A stretch of 11,191 bases of DNA from Myxococcales bacterium. Lineage in GTDB: Bacteria > Myxococcota_A > Polyangia > Polyangiales > Polyangiaceae. Positions 1 to 6,905 of this stretch are shown in pieces (position 1 is the stretch's first letter; the number at the start of each line of letters is the position of its first letter). A program made the translations under genes and the position numbers. The stretch lies in contig JANYHY010000423.1 of the NCBI GenBank assembly GCA_025362165.1, forward strand, positions 1-11,191. Direction: 5' to 3'. The notes beneath the pieces are model-generated. The model saw nothing but the letters and a program-made list of their open reading frames with translations. It was not told the origin of the DNA and did not search any database.

Positions 1-1141
1 CACGCGCGATGATCGCCCGCTCTTGCGCCGCTGCGAACTCTCGAAACACGCCACCCAGACGATCCGCGGCGTCGGCGAGCGCGCGAACGGCATCGAAGCG
101 CGCGCCTGCGATCAAGGGTGAGCCGCGCATGACGTCCTCCACACCCATCGCGTCGAGGTCTCCTCGCGCGAGGGCGACGTCGCGCGAGAGCACCGCGCCG
201 ACCTGCCTGCCAAGGAGCGCGGCGATGACGACCGCTGCGAGCGCGAGCAAACCCCAAGAGGCGGTCGCCGGAGACAAACTCACGGGCTCCAGCCGCACGA
301 GCGCGCGACCCTTCTCCAGCGGGACACTCACAGTGCGCGCTGGCTCCGAGTCCGACGGCACGGGCTGTTCGTCGGATTCGACCTCCACGTGCAAGCCGAA
401 GCGCGCCGCGCGCACGAGCACCTCCGCGCGGCCCTCGTCACGTCCGTCCACTGAATCGACTGTCCCGGCGACCACGGCGCGCGCGTCGTCGGCGAGGGCG
501 GCGGCTTCGTAGGACCGCGCGTGCGCGAAGACGAGCAGCGTCGCGCCGATCGCCACGAGAGACACGGGCGCGGCGACGGCAGCCAAAAACCGCCACCGAA
601 CGCGACCGTCGCTCGTAGGCAGCAGCGCGAGCGCGTCCTTCGCTGCGTTGGCGGGCACGAGCTCGAACACCTTCGCGACACGCGCGCGCGCCATGACGTA
701 GAGAGGCAGCGACGCGGTGCCGACGAGCGTGAGCGCCAACAACGAGAGCGCTCCTTGCGTCGACAGATCGACTCCAGATGGCCGGACCGGATCGAACAAG
801 GTCGCGAGCGCGACGCACGCGCCGATGCCGACATGCAGACCCGCCATGCGCGCCGGCACTGCGTAGAGCGCAAGCACGGACCGCGGTGCGATCGACGTGT
901 CCTTCTCGTTGACCGCTCGGAAGACCGCGCGCGCCGGCCACAAGAGCAGCGCGACACCGCCGAGCTCGAGCGCCAACGCGGCCACGAAGCAAGTTGGCGC
1001 GAGCCGCATCGAGGCGAGCACGGTCGAGTGATCCAAGAGCAACCAGCGCGGAGAGAAGCCCCACAGGATGGCGCACGTGAGCAGCGCGACGAGCGTCGAA
1101 GCGACCGCGAGTCGCGACCATAGCGTGAGCGCAGATCTCAT
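1..1141 (-). CDS. Membrane sensor protein, probable histidine kinase N-terminal part (partial, cut by left edge)
   Basis: The frame is open from an ATG at 1141 to the window edge, giving 380 visible residues and no stop. That ATG overlaps the TGA of the upstream kinase gene (ATGA), so the two are almost certainly co-transcribed and translationally coupled. Hydrophobic segments lie near residues 11-29, 49-69, 98-116, 130-150 and 186-206. A polar, probably extracytoplasmic region (about 210-290) follows, then a last membrane segment near 296-312. After it comes a HAMP-like linker (about 313-370) ending in a helix with FREFAAAQERAIIAR. In related sensors this linker-and-helix arrangement leads into a kinase core or sometimes a cyclase, but no H-box or ATPase motif is visible here because the gene is truncated. 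Membrane sensor is well supported; histidine kinase is inferred from the layout and the coupled partner. Confidence 0.72.
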   Translation of the reverse strand, partial: MRSALTLWSRLAVASTLVALLTCAILWGFSPRWLLLDHSTVLASMRLAPTCFVAALALELGGVALLLWPARAVFRAVNEKDTSIAPRSVLALYAVPARMAGLHVGIGACVALATLFDPVRPSGVDLSTQGALSLLALTLVGTASLPLYVMARARVAKVFELVPANAAKDALALLPTSDGRVRWRFLAAVAAPVSLVAIGATLLVFAHARSYEAAALADDARAVVAGTVDSVDGRDEGRAEVLVRAARFGLHVEVESDEQPVPSDSEPARTVSVPLEKGRALVRLEPVSLSPATASWGLLALAAVVIAALLGRQVGAVLSRDVALARGDLDAMGVEDVMRGSPLIAGARFDAVRALADAADRLGGVFREFAAAQERAIIAR

Positions 1142-2589
1142 CGCTGCTTCTCGACCGGCAGCCAGAGCCGGAACGTGGAGCCAATGCCGAGCGCGCTCTC
1201 CAGCTCGATTCGCCCGCCGTGCATGAGCGCGAGCCTGCGCGCGATGGTGAGGCCGAGGCCCGTGCCGCGGCGCTTGGTGCGCTCGCCTTTGCCCTGCCCG
1301 TATGCCTCGAAGATGGTGGACTGATCGCTCGCCGTGATCCCGGGGCCGCTGTCTTTCACCTCGATCAGGGCATAGATGCGATCGAGCGAGACCTTGACGA
1401 TCACTTCGCCGGACTGGGTGAACTTGATCGCGTTGCCGAGCAAGTTGCCGACGATCTGACGCGCGCGCTTCGGGTCGACGAACGCGACGAGCGAGTCAGC
1501 GCCTTCGGTGCGCACGTGCACGGGCTTGTCGAGCACGAGCACCGCGGACTCCTTGACGAGCTCTCGCGCCATCGCGGCCAAGTCCGTGGGCGCGCGCGAC
1601 AGCACGAGCTTGCCTCCCTCGAGCGAAGAGAAGTCGAGGATGTCTCCGACCAAGTCCGAGAGGTGCGCGCCGCTCTGGCGCACTTGCTCGATCTCCTCGC
1701 GCGCATCCGCGCTGAGCGGCCCATCGACTTCGCTCATGAGGACGTCTGCGAAGCCGAGCACCGCGTTGAGGGGAGTGCGTAGCTCGTGGCTCACCGCTGC
1801 CAAGAACTCGGCGCGCTCTTTATCGGCGGCGCGTGCGCGCGTCAGATCACGTCGATAGGCCAGCTCCGCGGTGCGAAATCGAGAGACGAGATCGTTGAAC
1901 GCGCTCGTGAGCGCGCCTACCTCGTCGATCGTGCGCACGGGGACGCGCTCTCCCGCGGGCTCGCTCTTCTCGACGGCCATCACCGAGACACGCGTCGTCA
2001 CGTAGGAGATGTCCATTTTTGCGTCGCGCGCGACCGAGTACGCGACGACCGTCGCGACGCCGATCAGCAACGTGGTGAGAGCGAGGAGCGCTTGAACGAG
2101 CGCGGGTGCTCCCTCGGGCGCGCGCGGGATGCGCACGAAAGACAGCACGAACACGTGTGCGTCCGAGGGCAACGCCGCCGCTGCGTAGCGCGTTCGGCCC
2201 ATCATCGTCGTCGCCTCGCCGTGTCCCGCGCGCACCATCTCCTTCAACGCGTTCGCGTCTGGTGCCCCGAGCGTCGCGTCGAGCGTCACGTCTCCCGTGT
2301 CCTTGACCACGACGACCTCTGCGCCCGTTCGTCGCGCGGCGAGCTGTATGGCATCGAGGCGCACCGCCGGATCGAGCTTGCTGATGCGCTCGCCCAGCAG
2401 CGTCGAGATCCATTCGGCTCGGATGCTCGCGCGATCGGTCGTCGCGTCCGCGAGCTGCGAGAGCCCGAGCGCGCCGATCGCAGTCGCTACCGCGATGCCC
2501 ACGATCGCCACCAGGATCGGCGCGAGCAACACCAGCGGCCACGGGCGCTCGTCGGTCCGCTCGGTCAGCCGCGGGGGACGATTGGACAT
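1138..2589 (-). CDS. Transmembrane sensor histidine kinase (HAMP, HisKA, HATPase_c)
   Basis: This 483-residue protein is a complete orthodox sensor kinase, which autophosphorylates on histidine and passes the phosphate to a response regulator. Membrane segments near residues 18-43 and 163-186 bracket an extracytoplasmic sensor domain of about 120 residues. A HAMP-type linker (about 187-245) follows. The H-box is AAVSHELRTPLNAVLGF, with His268 as the expected phosphorylated residue. The ATPase core shows the N-box NLLGNAIKFT (382-391), the G1 box DSGPGI (413-418) and the G2 box GTGLGL (442-447), all intact, so it should be active. There is no receiver domain and no response regulator in the window. 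Its TGA overlaps the ATG of the next sensor gene. The sensor domain matches nothing I recognise, so the signal is unknown. No convincing Shine-Dalgarno precedes the ATG. Confidence 0.94.
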   Translation of the reverse strand: MSNRPPRLTERTDERPWPLVLLAPILVAIVGIAVATAIGALGLSQLADATTDRASIRAEWISTLLGERISKLDPAVRLDAIQLAARRTGAEVVVVKDTGDVTLDATLGAPDANALKEMVRAGHGEATTMMGRTRYAAAALPSDAHVFVLSFVRIPRAPEGAPALVQALLALTTLLIGVATVVAYSVARDAKMDISYVTTRVSVMAVEKSEPAGERVPVRTIDEVGALTSAFNDLVSRFRTAELAYRRDLTRARAADKERAEFLAAVSHELRTPLNAVLGFADVLMSEVDGPLSADAREEIEQVRQSGAHLSDLVGDILDFSSLEGGKLVLSRAPTDLAAMARELVKESAVLVLDKPVHVRTEGADSLVAFVDPKRARQIVGNLLGNAIKFTQSGEVIVKVSLDRIYALIEVKDSGPGITASDQSTIFEAYGQGKGERTKRRGTGLGLTIARRLALMHGGRIELESALGIGSTFRLWLPVEKQR

Positions 2590-2670
2590 CGCGCGCGATG
2601 ATAGTTCGGAATGAGGAGCGGCGATGACGCGCTGCGTGGCCTTTTTTCCTGCGCCCCTTGAGTCTTTTCA

Positions 2671-2838
2671 ATGGACGAAAGAAACTTCCCGACTATGGTC
2701 CGCCGGTCGATCGGAATGCCGCCAGGGGTTGCGGCACCCAATGACGAAGAAACGTCACCTGCGGGCCTCGGCGCCCAAGTGCGGGGGGCGCGTCGAACGA
2801 GCAAGGTGATCAGGCAGTACTGGGGCTTCGAGCAGTGA
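2671..2838 (+). CDS. Possible small protein of 55 residues
   Basis: An unbroken frame runs from the ATG at 2671 to a TGA at 2836-2838, starting MDERNFPTMVRRSIGMPPGV and ending SKVIRQYWGFEQ. In-frame alternative starts exist at 2695 and 2716; a stop lies just upstream of 2671. It ends 24 bases before the start of the 106-residue gene and reads the same way, so the two could share a transcript. The third codon position is fairly GC-rich, as expected for a coding frame here. Against it, no start has a clear ribosome binding site, and short open frames are common at this GC content. I recognise no family. It is soluble, with an acidic middle and a basic-aromatic C-terminus. Confidence 0.35.
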   Translation: MDERNFPTMVRRSIGMPPGVAAPNDEETSPAGLGAQVRGARRTSKVIRQYWGFEQ

Positions 2839-2850
2839 CCACGAATTGGC

Positions 2851-2856
2851 AGGAGG
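2851..2856 (+). promoter_or_regulatory. Strong Shine-Dalgarno site for the 106-residue gene
   Basis: AGGAGG lies six bases upstream of the ATG at 2863, an ideal match and spacing. It fixes that start over the in-frame ATG at 2899 and is the clearest ribosome binding site in the window. Confidence 0.75.
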
Positions 2857-2862
2857 CGGGGA

Positions 2863-3183
2863 ATGCGTAAACACAGACGAGGGTTGGTGAAGCACGCCAT
2901 GACGCCCGCGATCCCCGAAGACGACGCTCCACAGCCGCTCGAGAGCGGGACGTACCTCGCCACGCGCGCCAAGCGAGTCGCCGATCAGGTCACGCTCATC
3001 GTGTACGGCTGGCACAACGTGGAGCCAGGCACGCTCTCTTGGGTGTTCCCGGACTACGACGCCGCCATGAGCGCCGCATGCGCGATGCGCAACGCTGTTC
3101 GTTGGGCGATCGTCACCGGCAAGCGTTGGTCGACGGTAGATGAAGCGCGCGCGAATGGCGCCGTCCTCGCCGAACAGGATTAG
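2863..3183 (+). CDS. Small hypothetical protein (106 residues)
   Basis: The start is set by an AGGAGG site six bases upstream. The protein is soluble, with no signal peptide or membrane segment. A basic N-terminus (MRKHRRGLVKH) and a short acidic-proline stretch lead into a compact region of about residues 28-105. This region looks like beta strands followed by a helix: QVTLIVYGWHNV, then LSWVFPDYDAAMSAACAMRN, then AVRWAIVTGK. The alternation of hydrophobic and charged residues is that of a real folded domain. I recognise no family and no catalytic motif. It converges on the next minus-strand gene with a gap of only six bases. It may be co-transcribed with the small ORF upstream. Confidence 0.68.
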   Translation: MRKHRRGLVKHAMTPAIPEDDAPQPLESGTYLATRAKRVADQVTLIVYGWHNVEPGTLSWVFPDYDAAMSAACAMRNAVRWAIVTGKRWSTVDEARANGAVLAEQD

Positions 3184-3189
3184 CCCCGA

Positions 3190-3453
3190 CTAGTGATCGT
3201 GATCTTCGTGCGCGAAACGCTCTAACGCGGCGAGCATGTCCGGCGTGGGCTTGAGCATCTGCATGCCCTTGGGGCCTTGAACGGCCCATGCCCAGCTGCC
3301 GTCCTCCAGGGGGACGCGCTCCACCTCTCCGCGTTGCTCGGCGTGAAACAGCATGTGCGCCATCTCTTCAGGGCTCATGCGGGGTGAACCGATGCTCGCG
3401 AGCTTCTTGCTCGCCGCCGCTGCTAGTCCGCTCTTCTTCTTCTTGGAGCCCAT
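3190..3453 (-). CDS. Small basic-tailed hypothetical protein (87 residues), second gene of the parvulin unit
   Basis: The start ATG lies 18 bases after the stop of the parvulin lipoprotein gene on the same strand, and a GGGG-rich stretch sits at ribosome-binding distance, so the two are probably one operon. The N-terminus is lysine-rich (MGSKKKKSGL). A short Ala/Ser/Lys helix is followed by a helical segment, MSPEEMAHMLFHAEQRGEVE, then a strand-like segment with GSWAWAVQGPKGMQML. A last helix ends in a His/Asp tail (HEDHDH). There is no signal peptide, so it should be cytoplasmic, unlike its operon partner. I recognise no family. The histidine-acidic tail could bind metal, but it is too short to argue from. 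Confidence 0.68.
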   Translation of the reverse strand: MGSKKKKSGLAAAASKKLASIGSPRMSPEEMAHMLFHAEQRGEVERVPLEDGSWAWAVQGPKGMQMLKPTPDMLAALERFAHEDHDH

Positions 3454-3470
3454 GATGCCCCGCTATTACC

Positions 3471-3959
3471 TCATTGGTTGCGCTTGATCACGTGAAAGCC
3501 GAACGGCGTCTCCACGACCTCGCTGATCTCGTTCACCTTGAGCGCGAACGCAGCGTCGCTGAACGGCTTGACCATGCCTTCGCGCTTGAACTTGCCCGCG
3601 GACCCGCGTCGCTCGCGTGAGCCTTGGTCGTCCGAGTAGGTTTGTGCAAGGTCTGCCATGTCCTCGCCGGCGACGGCCTTCTTGTGCACCTCCTCGGCGC
3701 GCGTCTTCGCCTCCGCTTTGCTGCGCGTGATGTTCGCGGGTGCGTTCTTGGCTCCCTTGTAGGCAACCAGGACGTGCTGGCAAGCGACAGAGTCTGGTGG
3801 GGCTGCGTCTGCTGACACGGCGACGGTCTCGGTCGCGGTCACACTCGGAGCCGTTGAAGCGACCACGGACACCGACGCCGATGGGGCCGCATTTTCGGCC
3901 TTTTTCTCGTCACACGCGATCAAGAGGAGCAACGACCATGCTGCGATTTTCGGGCTCAC
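3471..3959 (-). CDS. Parvulin-type (PpiC) peptidyl-prolyl isomerase lipoprotein
   Basis: This 162-residue protein begins with a lipoprotein signal whose lipobox LIAC places the acylated cysteine at residue 16. A disordered Ala/Ser/Thr/Val linker follows (about 20-57), then one parvulin domain (about 59-161). Family landmarks are His62 in CQHVLVAYKG, the SKAEAKTRAEE helix, YSDD near 108-111, MVKPFSDAAFAL (Met129, Phe133) and the closing FGFHVIKR (His156). These are the residues that line the active site in the family, so cis-trans prolyl isomerase activity on envelope proteins is likely. The usual GGDLG segment reads RRGSAG here. The start is a GTG, and an in-frame stop 18 bases upstream leaves no other choice. 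Asp follows the acylated Cys; in E. coli this retains lipoproteins in the inner membrane, but whether it does so here is unknown. Confidence 0.87.
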   Translation of the reverse strand: MSPKIAAWSLLLLIACDEKKAENAAPSASVSVVASTAPSVTATETVAVSADAAPPDSVACQHVLVAYKGAKNAPANITRSKAEAKTRAEEVHKKAVAGEDMADLAQTYSDDQGSRERRGSAGKFKREGMVKPFSDAAFALKVNEISEVVETPFGFHVIKRNQ

Positions 3960-4099
3960 GTCGGCATCGTCGCATCAGGCGACGATCAAGCCAAGCCGTC
4001 TTGGCCGTAAGGGTCGGAGACTTGCGCGCGTTGGAACTTGTGACGTCGGCGGCTGTCGTGACGGAAGCAGAGAACCATTCGGAGCGTAGGACGTAGGGA

Positions 4100-6319
4100 A
4101 TGAGCACGATGCGAACAGCCGCTGCTTGGAAATTGTCGACCGTCGCAGCGCTCGCTGCTGCCGCGTTCTTTGCCCTTCACCCGATCCGCGAGGCGGCGAA
4201 CTCTTCTTCGTCCGGATCTTCTTCGTCTGCGAAGGCGCAGCACGCGACGAGCGGAGGCGGTGGTGGCGGGTTCTTCGGACTCTTCGGCGGCGGGGATTCC
4301 ACGGCAAGCACGTCCACGCCCACGCACGTCGGCGCTCACCTCGAGGCTCTTCGCAGCGCGCAGTCGCCGACCAAGGCGTGTGAGGCGCTCCGTGATCTAC
4401 AAGAGTCCGCAGACGGCGACGACGAAGCGATCGCCGCCATCGCAGACGCCGCAAGCGCGAAGTCCGCGCCGATGACTCGTAACTGCGCCATCTCGGCGCT
4501 GGGCTCGTTGCACTCCGCGGCGGCGACGAGTTGGCTCATCGATCTGACGAACGACAAGGACACGGACGTCCGCGCGCAAGCCCTCTACGCGCTCGCTCGC
4601 AAGACGGACGATCGCTCTGCGAGGGACGCGGTCCTCGCTGCGGCGCACAGTGAAGATCCCGAGGTGCGCATGGCAGCGCTCCTCGCGGCGGGCACGTCAC
4701 ACCTAGACGGGTCTGGGCCGCTCATCATCGAGGCCATCAAGAACGAGCACGGCGATCGACAGAGCGAGCTCATTCGCGCGTTGGGCGACTCACACGATCC
4801 GGCGGCGGTCCCGGTGCTCGCGCAAGCCTTGAAAGACGGCACGACAGACACGCGGTCGAGCGCGATCGACGCGCTCGGTGAGGTCGGCGGGGACCAGGCG
4901 ACGAGCGCGCTTGCCGATGTCCTGCAGGGCGGCAACGGACAAGACGCTTCACGCGCGGCGACCGCGCTCGCTCGCATCGGCGATCCCATGGCGCGCGCTG
5001 CGTTGATCGAAGCGACCAAGAATGGCCGCCGTGGGATCTCGGTCGCGGCGTTGCGCTCGCTGTCGACGCTCGAGGGTGATGACGTTCGCCAGGTGATGAT
5101 CGACTCGCTCGGGTCCGGCGACAAGAACGCGATGAGCACTGCGTCTGCTTACTTCGGTCAGCACAAAGACGAGACCGCGCTGCCTGCATTGGTCGCGCTC
5201 GCGAACAACGGTAACCCTTCGAGCTCCTCGAACGCCGTGTCCGCGATCGCCTCGATCGGCGGCGATCAAGCCAAGACCGCGCTACTCGCGCTAGCGTCGA
5301 AGCCGAGCTTCATCCAGGCCAGCGCGCTCGAGCAGTTGTCGGAGATGCCCAACGCCCGAGACGAAGCGCGGCACCTCGCGATGACTCTCGTGAAGGACAA
5401 CGGCGGTAACGTCGCGTCGAACGCGCTCTCGATGCTCGCGCGTGACGGCTCACCAGAGGCGCGCGACATGCTCATCGACGTCGCCAAGCACGGCAACGGC
5501 AACACCTCACGCGAGGCGCTCTCGGCGCTCGCCGAGCAAGGTGACCCTACCGCGCTGCAAGCCGTGAAGGACGTAGCGCAGAACGGCAAAGGCGACGCTC
5601 GGATGTACGCGATGTCAGCGCTCACGCAGACCGGCGATCCCAAGCTCGCGCCTACGTTCGCGGCCGCGCTCAAAGACAAGGACGCGAGCGTGCGTCGCAC
5701 TGCCCTCTCTGGGCTAGCGCAAATCGGCGGCCCTGACGCCGAGCGCGCGTTGCTCGAGGCGAGTCGCTCCACGGACGACAAGTCACTTCGCTTGATGGCG
5801 ATCCGCTCGCTCGCGCGTGTCGGCACACCCGCGGCGACCGCGCAGCTCGAGCAGCTCGTGAATGACAAAGACCCGAACGTCGCGTCGAGCGCCGTGATGA
5901 CGCTCGCGCAGGCTTCACCAGACAAGGCGGGCGTGATCGCAGATCGCGCGATGAAGTCCGACGACAAGCGACTGCGAGCGAGCGTGGTTCAGACCGCGCC
6001 GAACCTCCCGCCGGAGACCGCGCGGCGCGTGCTGCTCGCGGGCGTGAAGGACACGGACCCGAGCGTCGCAGAGTCCGCGATCTCTCAGCTCGCGCAGCTC
6101 GGCGGCCCCGAAGCGCAGCGCGCGCTCCTCGACATCATCATGGATCGCGACGCGAACAAGGATCTCAAGCGGTCTGCGGCTCAGGGACTCGACGACATGG
6201 GCGGCGCCGCGGCGCGCGACAACGCCGATCTCATCAAGCAGTACAAAGACGAGTCGAGCGACGAGATGGAGCGCGATCGCGAAGGCATCGACTTCAACGG
6301 TGAGGGCGACGAAGGCTGA
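4100..6319 (+). CDS. Membrane-anchored HEAT-repeat protein (739 residues)
   Basis: The N-terminus has a short basic stretch and one hydrophobic segment (about 12-27), a signal peptide or anchor. A serine run (35-43) and a glycine-rich stretch (52-65, GGGGGGFFGLFGGG) form a flexible linker. From about residue 85 to 710 the protein is a continuous array of helical-pair repeats of roughly 30-37 residues, with the HEAT pattern of a conserved D-P or K-D turn, then R, A, L and GD or GG. Clear examples are VRRTALSGLAQIGGPDAERAL and DTRSSAIDALGEVGGDQATSAL. The C-terminus is acidic. Only two cysteines occur (93 and 129), about one repeat apart, so a disulphide is possible if the domain is exported. 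HEAT solenoids bind other proteins, so a scaffold role is inferred and the partner is unknown. It is divergent from the parvulin gene with 140 bases between. A second in-frame ATG at 4109 is possible. Confidence 0.86.
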   Translation: MSTMRTAAAWKLSTVAALAAAAFFALHPIREAANSSSSGSSSSAKAQHATSGGGGGGFFGLFGGGDSTASTSTPTHVGAHLEALRSAQSPTKACEALRDLQESADGDDEAIAAIADAASAKSAPMTRNCAISALGSLHSAAATSWLIDLTNDKDTDVRAQALYALARKTDDRSARDAVLAAAHSEDPEVRMAALLAAGTSHLDGSGPLIIEAIKNEHGDRQSELIRALGDSHDPAAVPVLAQALKDGTTDTRSSAIDALGEVGGDQATSALADVLQGGNGQDASRAATALARIGDPMARAALIEATKNGRRGISVAALRSLSTLEGDDVRQVMIDSLGSGDKNAMSTASAYFGQHKDETALPALVALANNGNPSSSSNAVSAIASIGGDQAKTALLALASKPSFIQASALEQLSEMPNARDEARHLAMTLVKDNGGNVASNALSMLARDGSPEARDMLIDVAKHGNGNTSREALSALAEQGDPTALQAVKDVAQNGKGDARMYAMSALTQTGDPKLAPTFAAALKDKDASVRRTALSGLAQIGGPDAERALLEASRSTDDKSLRLMAIRSLARVGTPAATAQLEQLVNDKDPNVASSAVMTLAQASPDKAGVIADRAMKSDDKRLRASVVQTAPNLPPETARRVLLAGVKDTDPSVAESAISQLAQLGGPEAQRALLDIIMDRDANKDLKRSAAQGLDDMGGAAARDNADLIKQYKDESSDEMERDREGIDFNGEGDEG

Positions 6320-6337
6320 TCCCGCTCGATCCCCCAG

Positions 6338-6643
6338 TCAGTTCGCGCCGAACACTTTGTCCCAGTTCGCGCGATAAGACTCCGACGCGACCTTGGCGGG
6401 ACCCTTGCCATCACGCAGGACGTGCTTGGGCGCTTCCATCACGACGTCGATGTCGCAGACGTTCGGGTGTTCCTTGCGAGGCGTGAGCTTGAGCACCTCA
6501 CCGTTGATCGGCTTTCCCTCTTCGAGCGCCCGCACCTCACCGAAGCTGAGCTGGTCGTCCTTCAGTCGAACGATCCGCGCGCCCTTCGCGTCCTCGGTGG
6601 GACCCGTGACGAGCGCTACGTCCTTGCCGTGCGAGTCGCCCAT
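6338..6643 (-). CDS. Small conserved-looking hypothetical protein (101 residues)
   Basis: The protein is soluble, without a signal peptide. It has an N-terminal strand region (DVALVTGPTEDAKGARIVRL) and a central part rich in Glu, Gly and Pro (GEVRALEEGKPINGEVLKL). A strand follows with the only cysteine (PNVCDIDVVM), and the tail is basic and helical, ending SYRANWDKVFGAN. The composition and hydrophobic spacing are those of a compact beta-rich domain. I recall similar small proteins in myxobacteria but cannot name a family. An AGGA lies ten bases upstream of the ATG. It converges with the HEAT-repeat gene 18 bases away. No function can be assigned. Confidence 0.68.
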   Translation of the reverse strand: MGDSHGKDVALVTGPTEDAKGARIVRLKDDQLSFGEVRALEEGKPINGEVLKLTPRKEHPNVCDIDVVMEAPKHVLRDGKGPAKVASESYRANWDKVFGAN

Positions 6644-6741
6644 GCGCGTTGCATCCTAGCGCAGGCGCGTCAGGAACGCCCACGATCCCCGTCCCTTTTC
6701 GCTGCGGCGTGAGCCCAACGGAACGGGGCCCACAAGCAAAA

Positions 6742-6747
6742 TACTAT
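6742..6747 (+). promoter_or_regulatory. Possible -10 element for the tRNA-like region
   Basis: TACTAT matches the -10 consensus at four of six positions and stands out in otherwise GC-rich DNA, 14 bases before the tRNA-like sequence. No convincing -35 is seen 16-18 bases upstream. The element partly overlaps the hairpin at 6745-6767, so it may simply be part of that structure. Confidence 0.25.
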
Positions 6748-6767
6748 CCCTGCCAAAAGCGGGGATA
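6745..6767 (+). other. Nine-pair hairpin joining an upstream acceptor-like strand to the tRNA-like 5' end
   Basis: TATCCCTGC (6745-6753) pairs along its full length with GCGGGGATA (6759-6767), with one G-T wobble and a CAAAA loop. Its upstream arm also reads as a tRNA 3' end: TATCCCT complements the acceptor strand GGGGATA, followed by a G at the discriminator position and CCA (6753-6755). The pairing is directly visible. Whether it is an acceptor stem in permuted order or an unrelated hairpin is open. Confidence 0.45.
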
Positions 6768-6816
6768 TAGCTCAATGGTAGAGCGCCGGATTATCCATCC
6801 GGAGGTTGCTGGTTCG
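6761..6816 (+). tRNA. tRNA-like sequence, interrupted in the T-loop (5' three quarters of a tRNA)
   Basis: Starting at GGGGATA, the sequence follows the tRNA plan base by base. It has spacer TA, a D-arm GCTC / AATGGTA / GAGC, base 26, and an anticodon arm CCGGA / TTATCCA / TCCGG. A five-base variable region, the T-stem 5' strand GCTGG (6808-6812) and TTCG (6813-6816) follow. All stems pair perfectly. The T-loop then stops, and the following bases do not complete it. The anticodon by position would be ATC, which reads an Asp codon but is not the usual bacterial GTC, and base 37 is C where a purine is normal. A canonical 3' T-arm half (TTCGACTCCAGT) occurs 89 bases later at 6902-6913, but a good acceptor 3' strand does not follow it. 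It is most likely a degenerate or broken tRNA; an unusual processed RNA remains possible. Confidence 0.45.
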
Positions 6817-6905
6817 TGATTGCGTTCGCCCTACGGGCTCGCTTCTCACGTCAAGCGGCTCAAGTCGGGCGCCCTTCGGGCTTTCGACTTGGCTCGGCAT
6901 GTTCG
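6817..6905 (+). repeat. 89-base structured insert with two stem-loops, between TTCG direct repeats
   Basis: The segment separates the two halves of a T-arm and is flanked by the tetramer TTCG (6813-6816 and 6902-6905). Removing one unit would rebuild GCTGG-TTCGACT-CCAGT, a normal T-arm. Stem-loop 1 (6815-6850) pairs CGTGA with TCACG, GCG with CGC and GCCC with GGGC around TAC. Stem-loop 2 (6861-6891) pairs CAAGTCG with CGACTTG and GCCC with GGGC around TTC. The two share a GCCC-TNC-GGGC core. There are no terminal inverted repeats and no coding content. It could be a small mobile repeat with a four-base target duplication, or an intervening sequence. From 6914 to 6960 nothing is recognised, and the oxidase start has no clear ribosome binding site. 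Confidence 0.4.

Noticed and set aside
438..1184. Minus-strand open frame of 248 residues in the second sensor region
   Set aside because: It is out of frame with the ATGA-coupled gene and is Arg/Ala-rich without membrane segments; the edge-truncated frame from 1141 has clear hydrophobic helices.
1786..2601. Plus-strand open frame of 271 residues opposite the histidine kinase
   Set aside because: It is an Arg/Ala/His-rich shadow typical of the antisense of GC-rich genes; the minus frame carries complete kinase motifs.
2725..2740. Sigma-54-like promoter words around the gap before the 106-residue gene
   Set aside because: GG and GC elements do not fall at the required spacing on either strand.
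2565..2972. Minus-strand frame of 135 residues spanning the kinase start and the intergenic region
   Set aside because: It overlaps the kinase start and both plus-strand small frames, and has no domain-like pattern or ribosome site.
5266..5967. Minus-strand frame of 233 residues inside the HEAT gene
   Set aside because: It is the antisense shadow of a repetitive Ala/Ser-rich gene and shows no independent signal.
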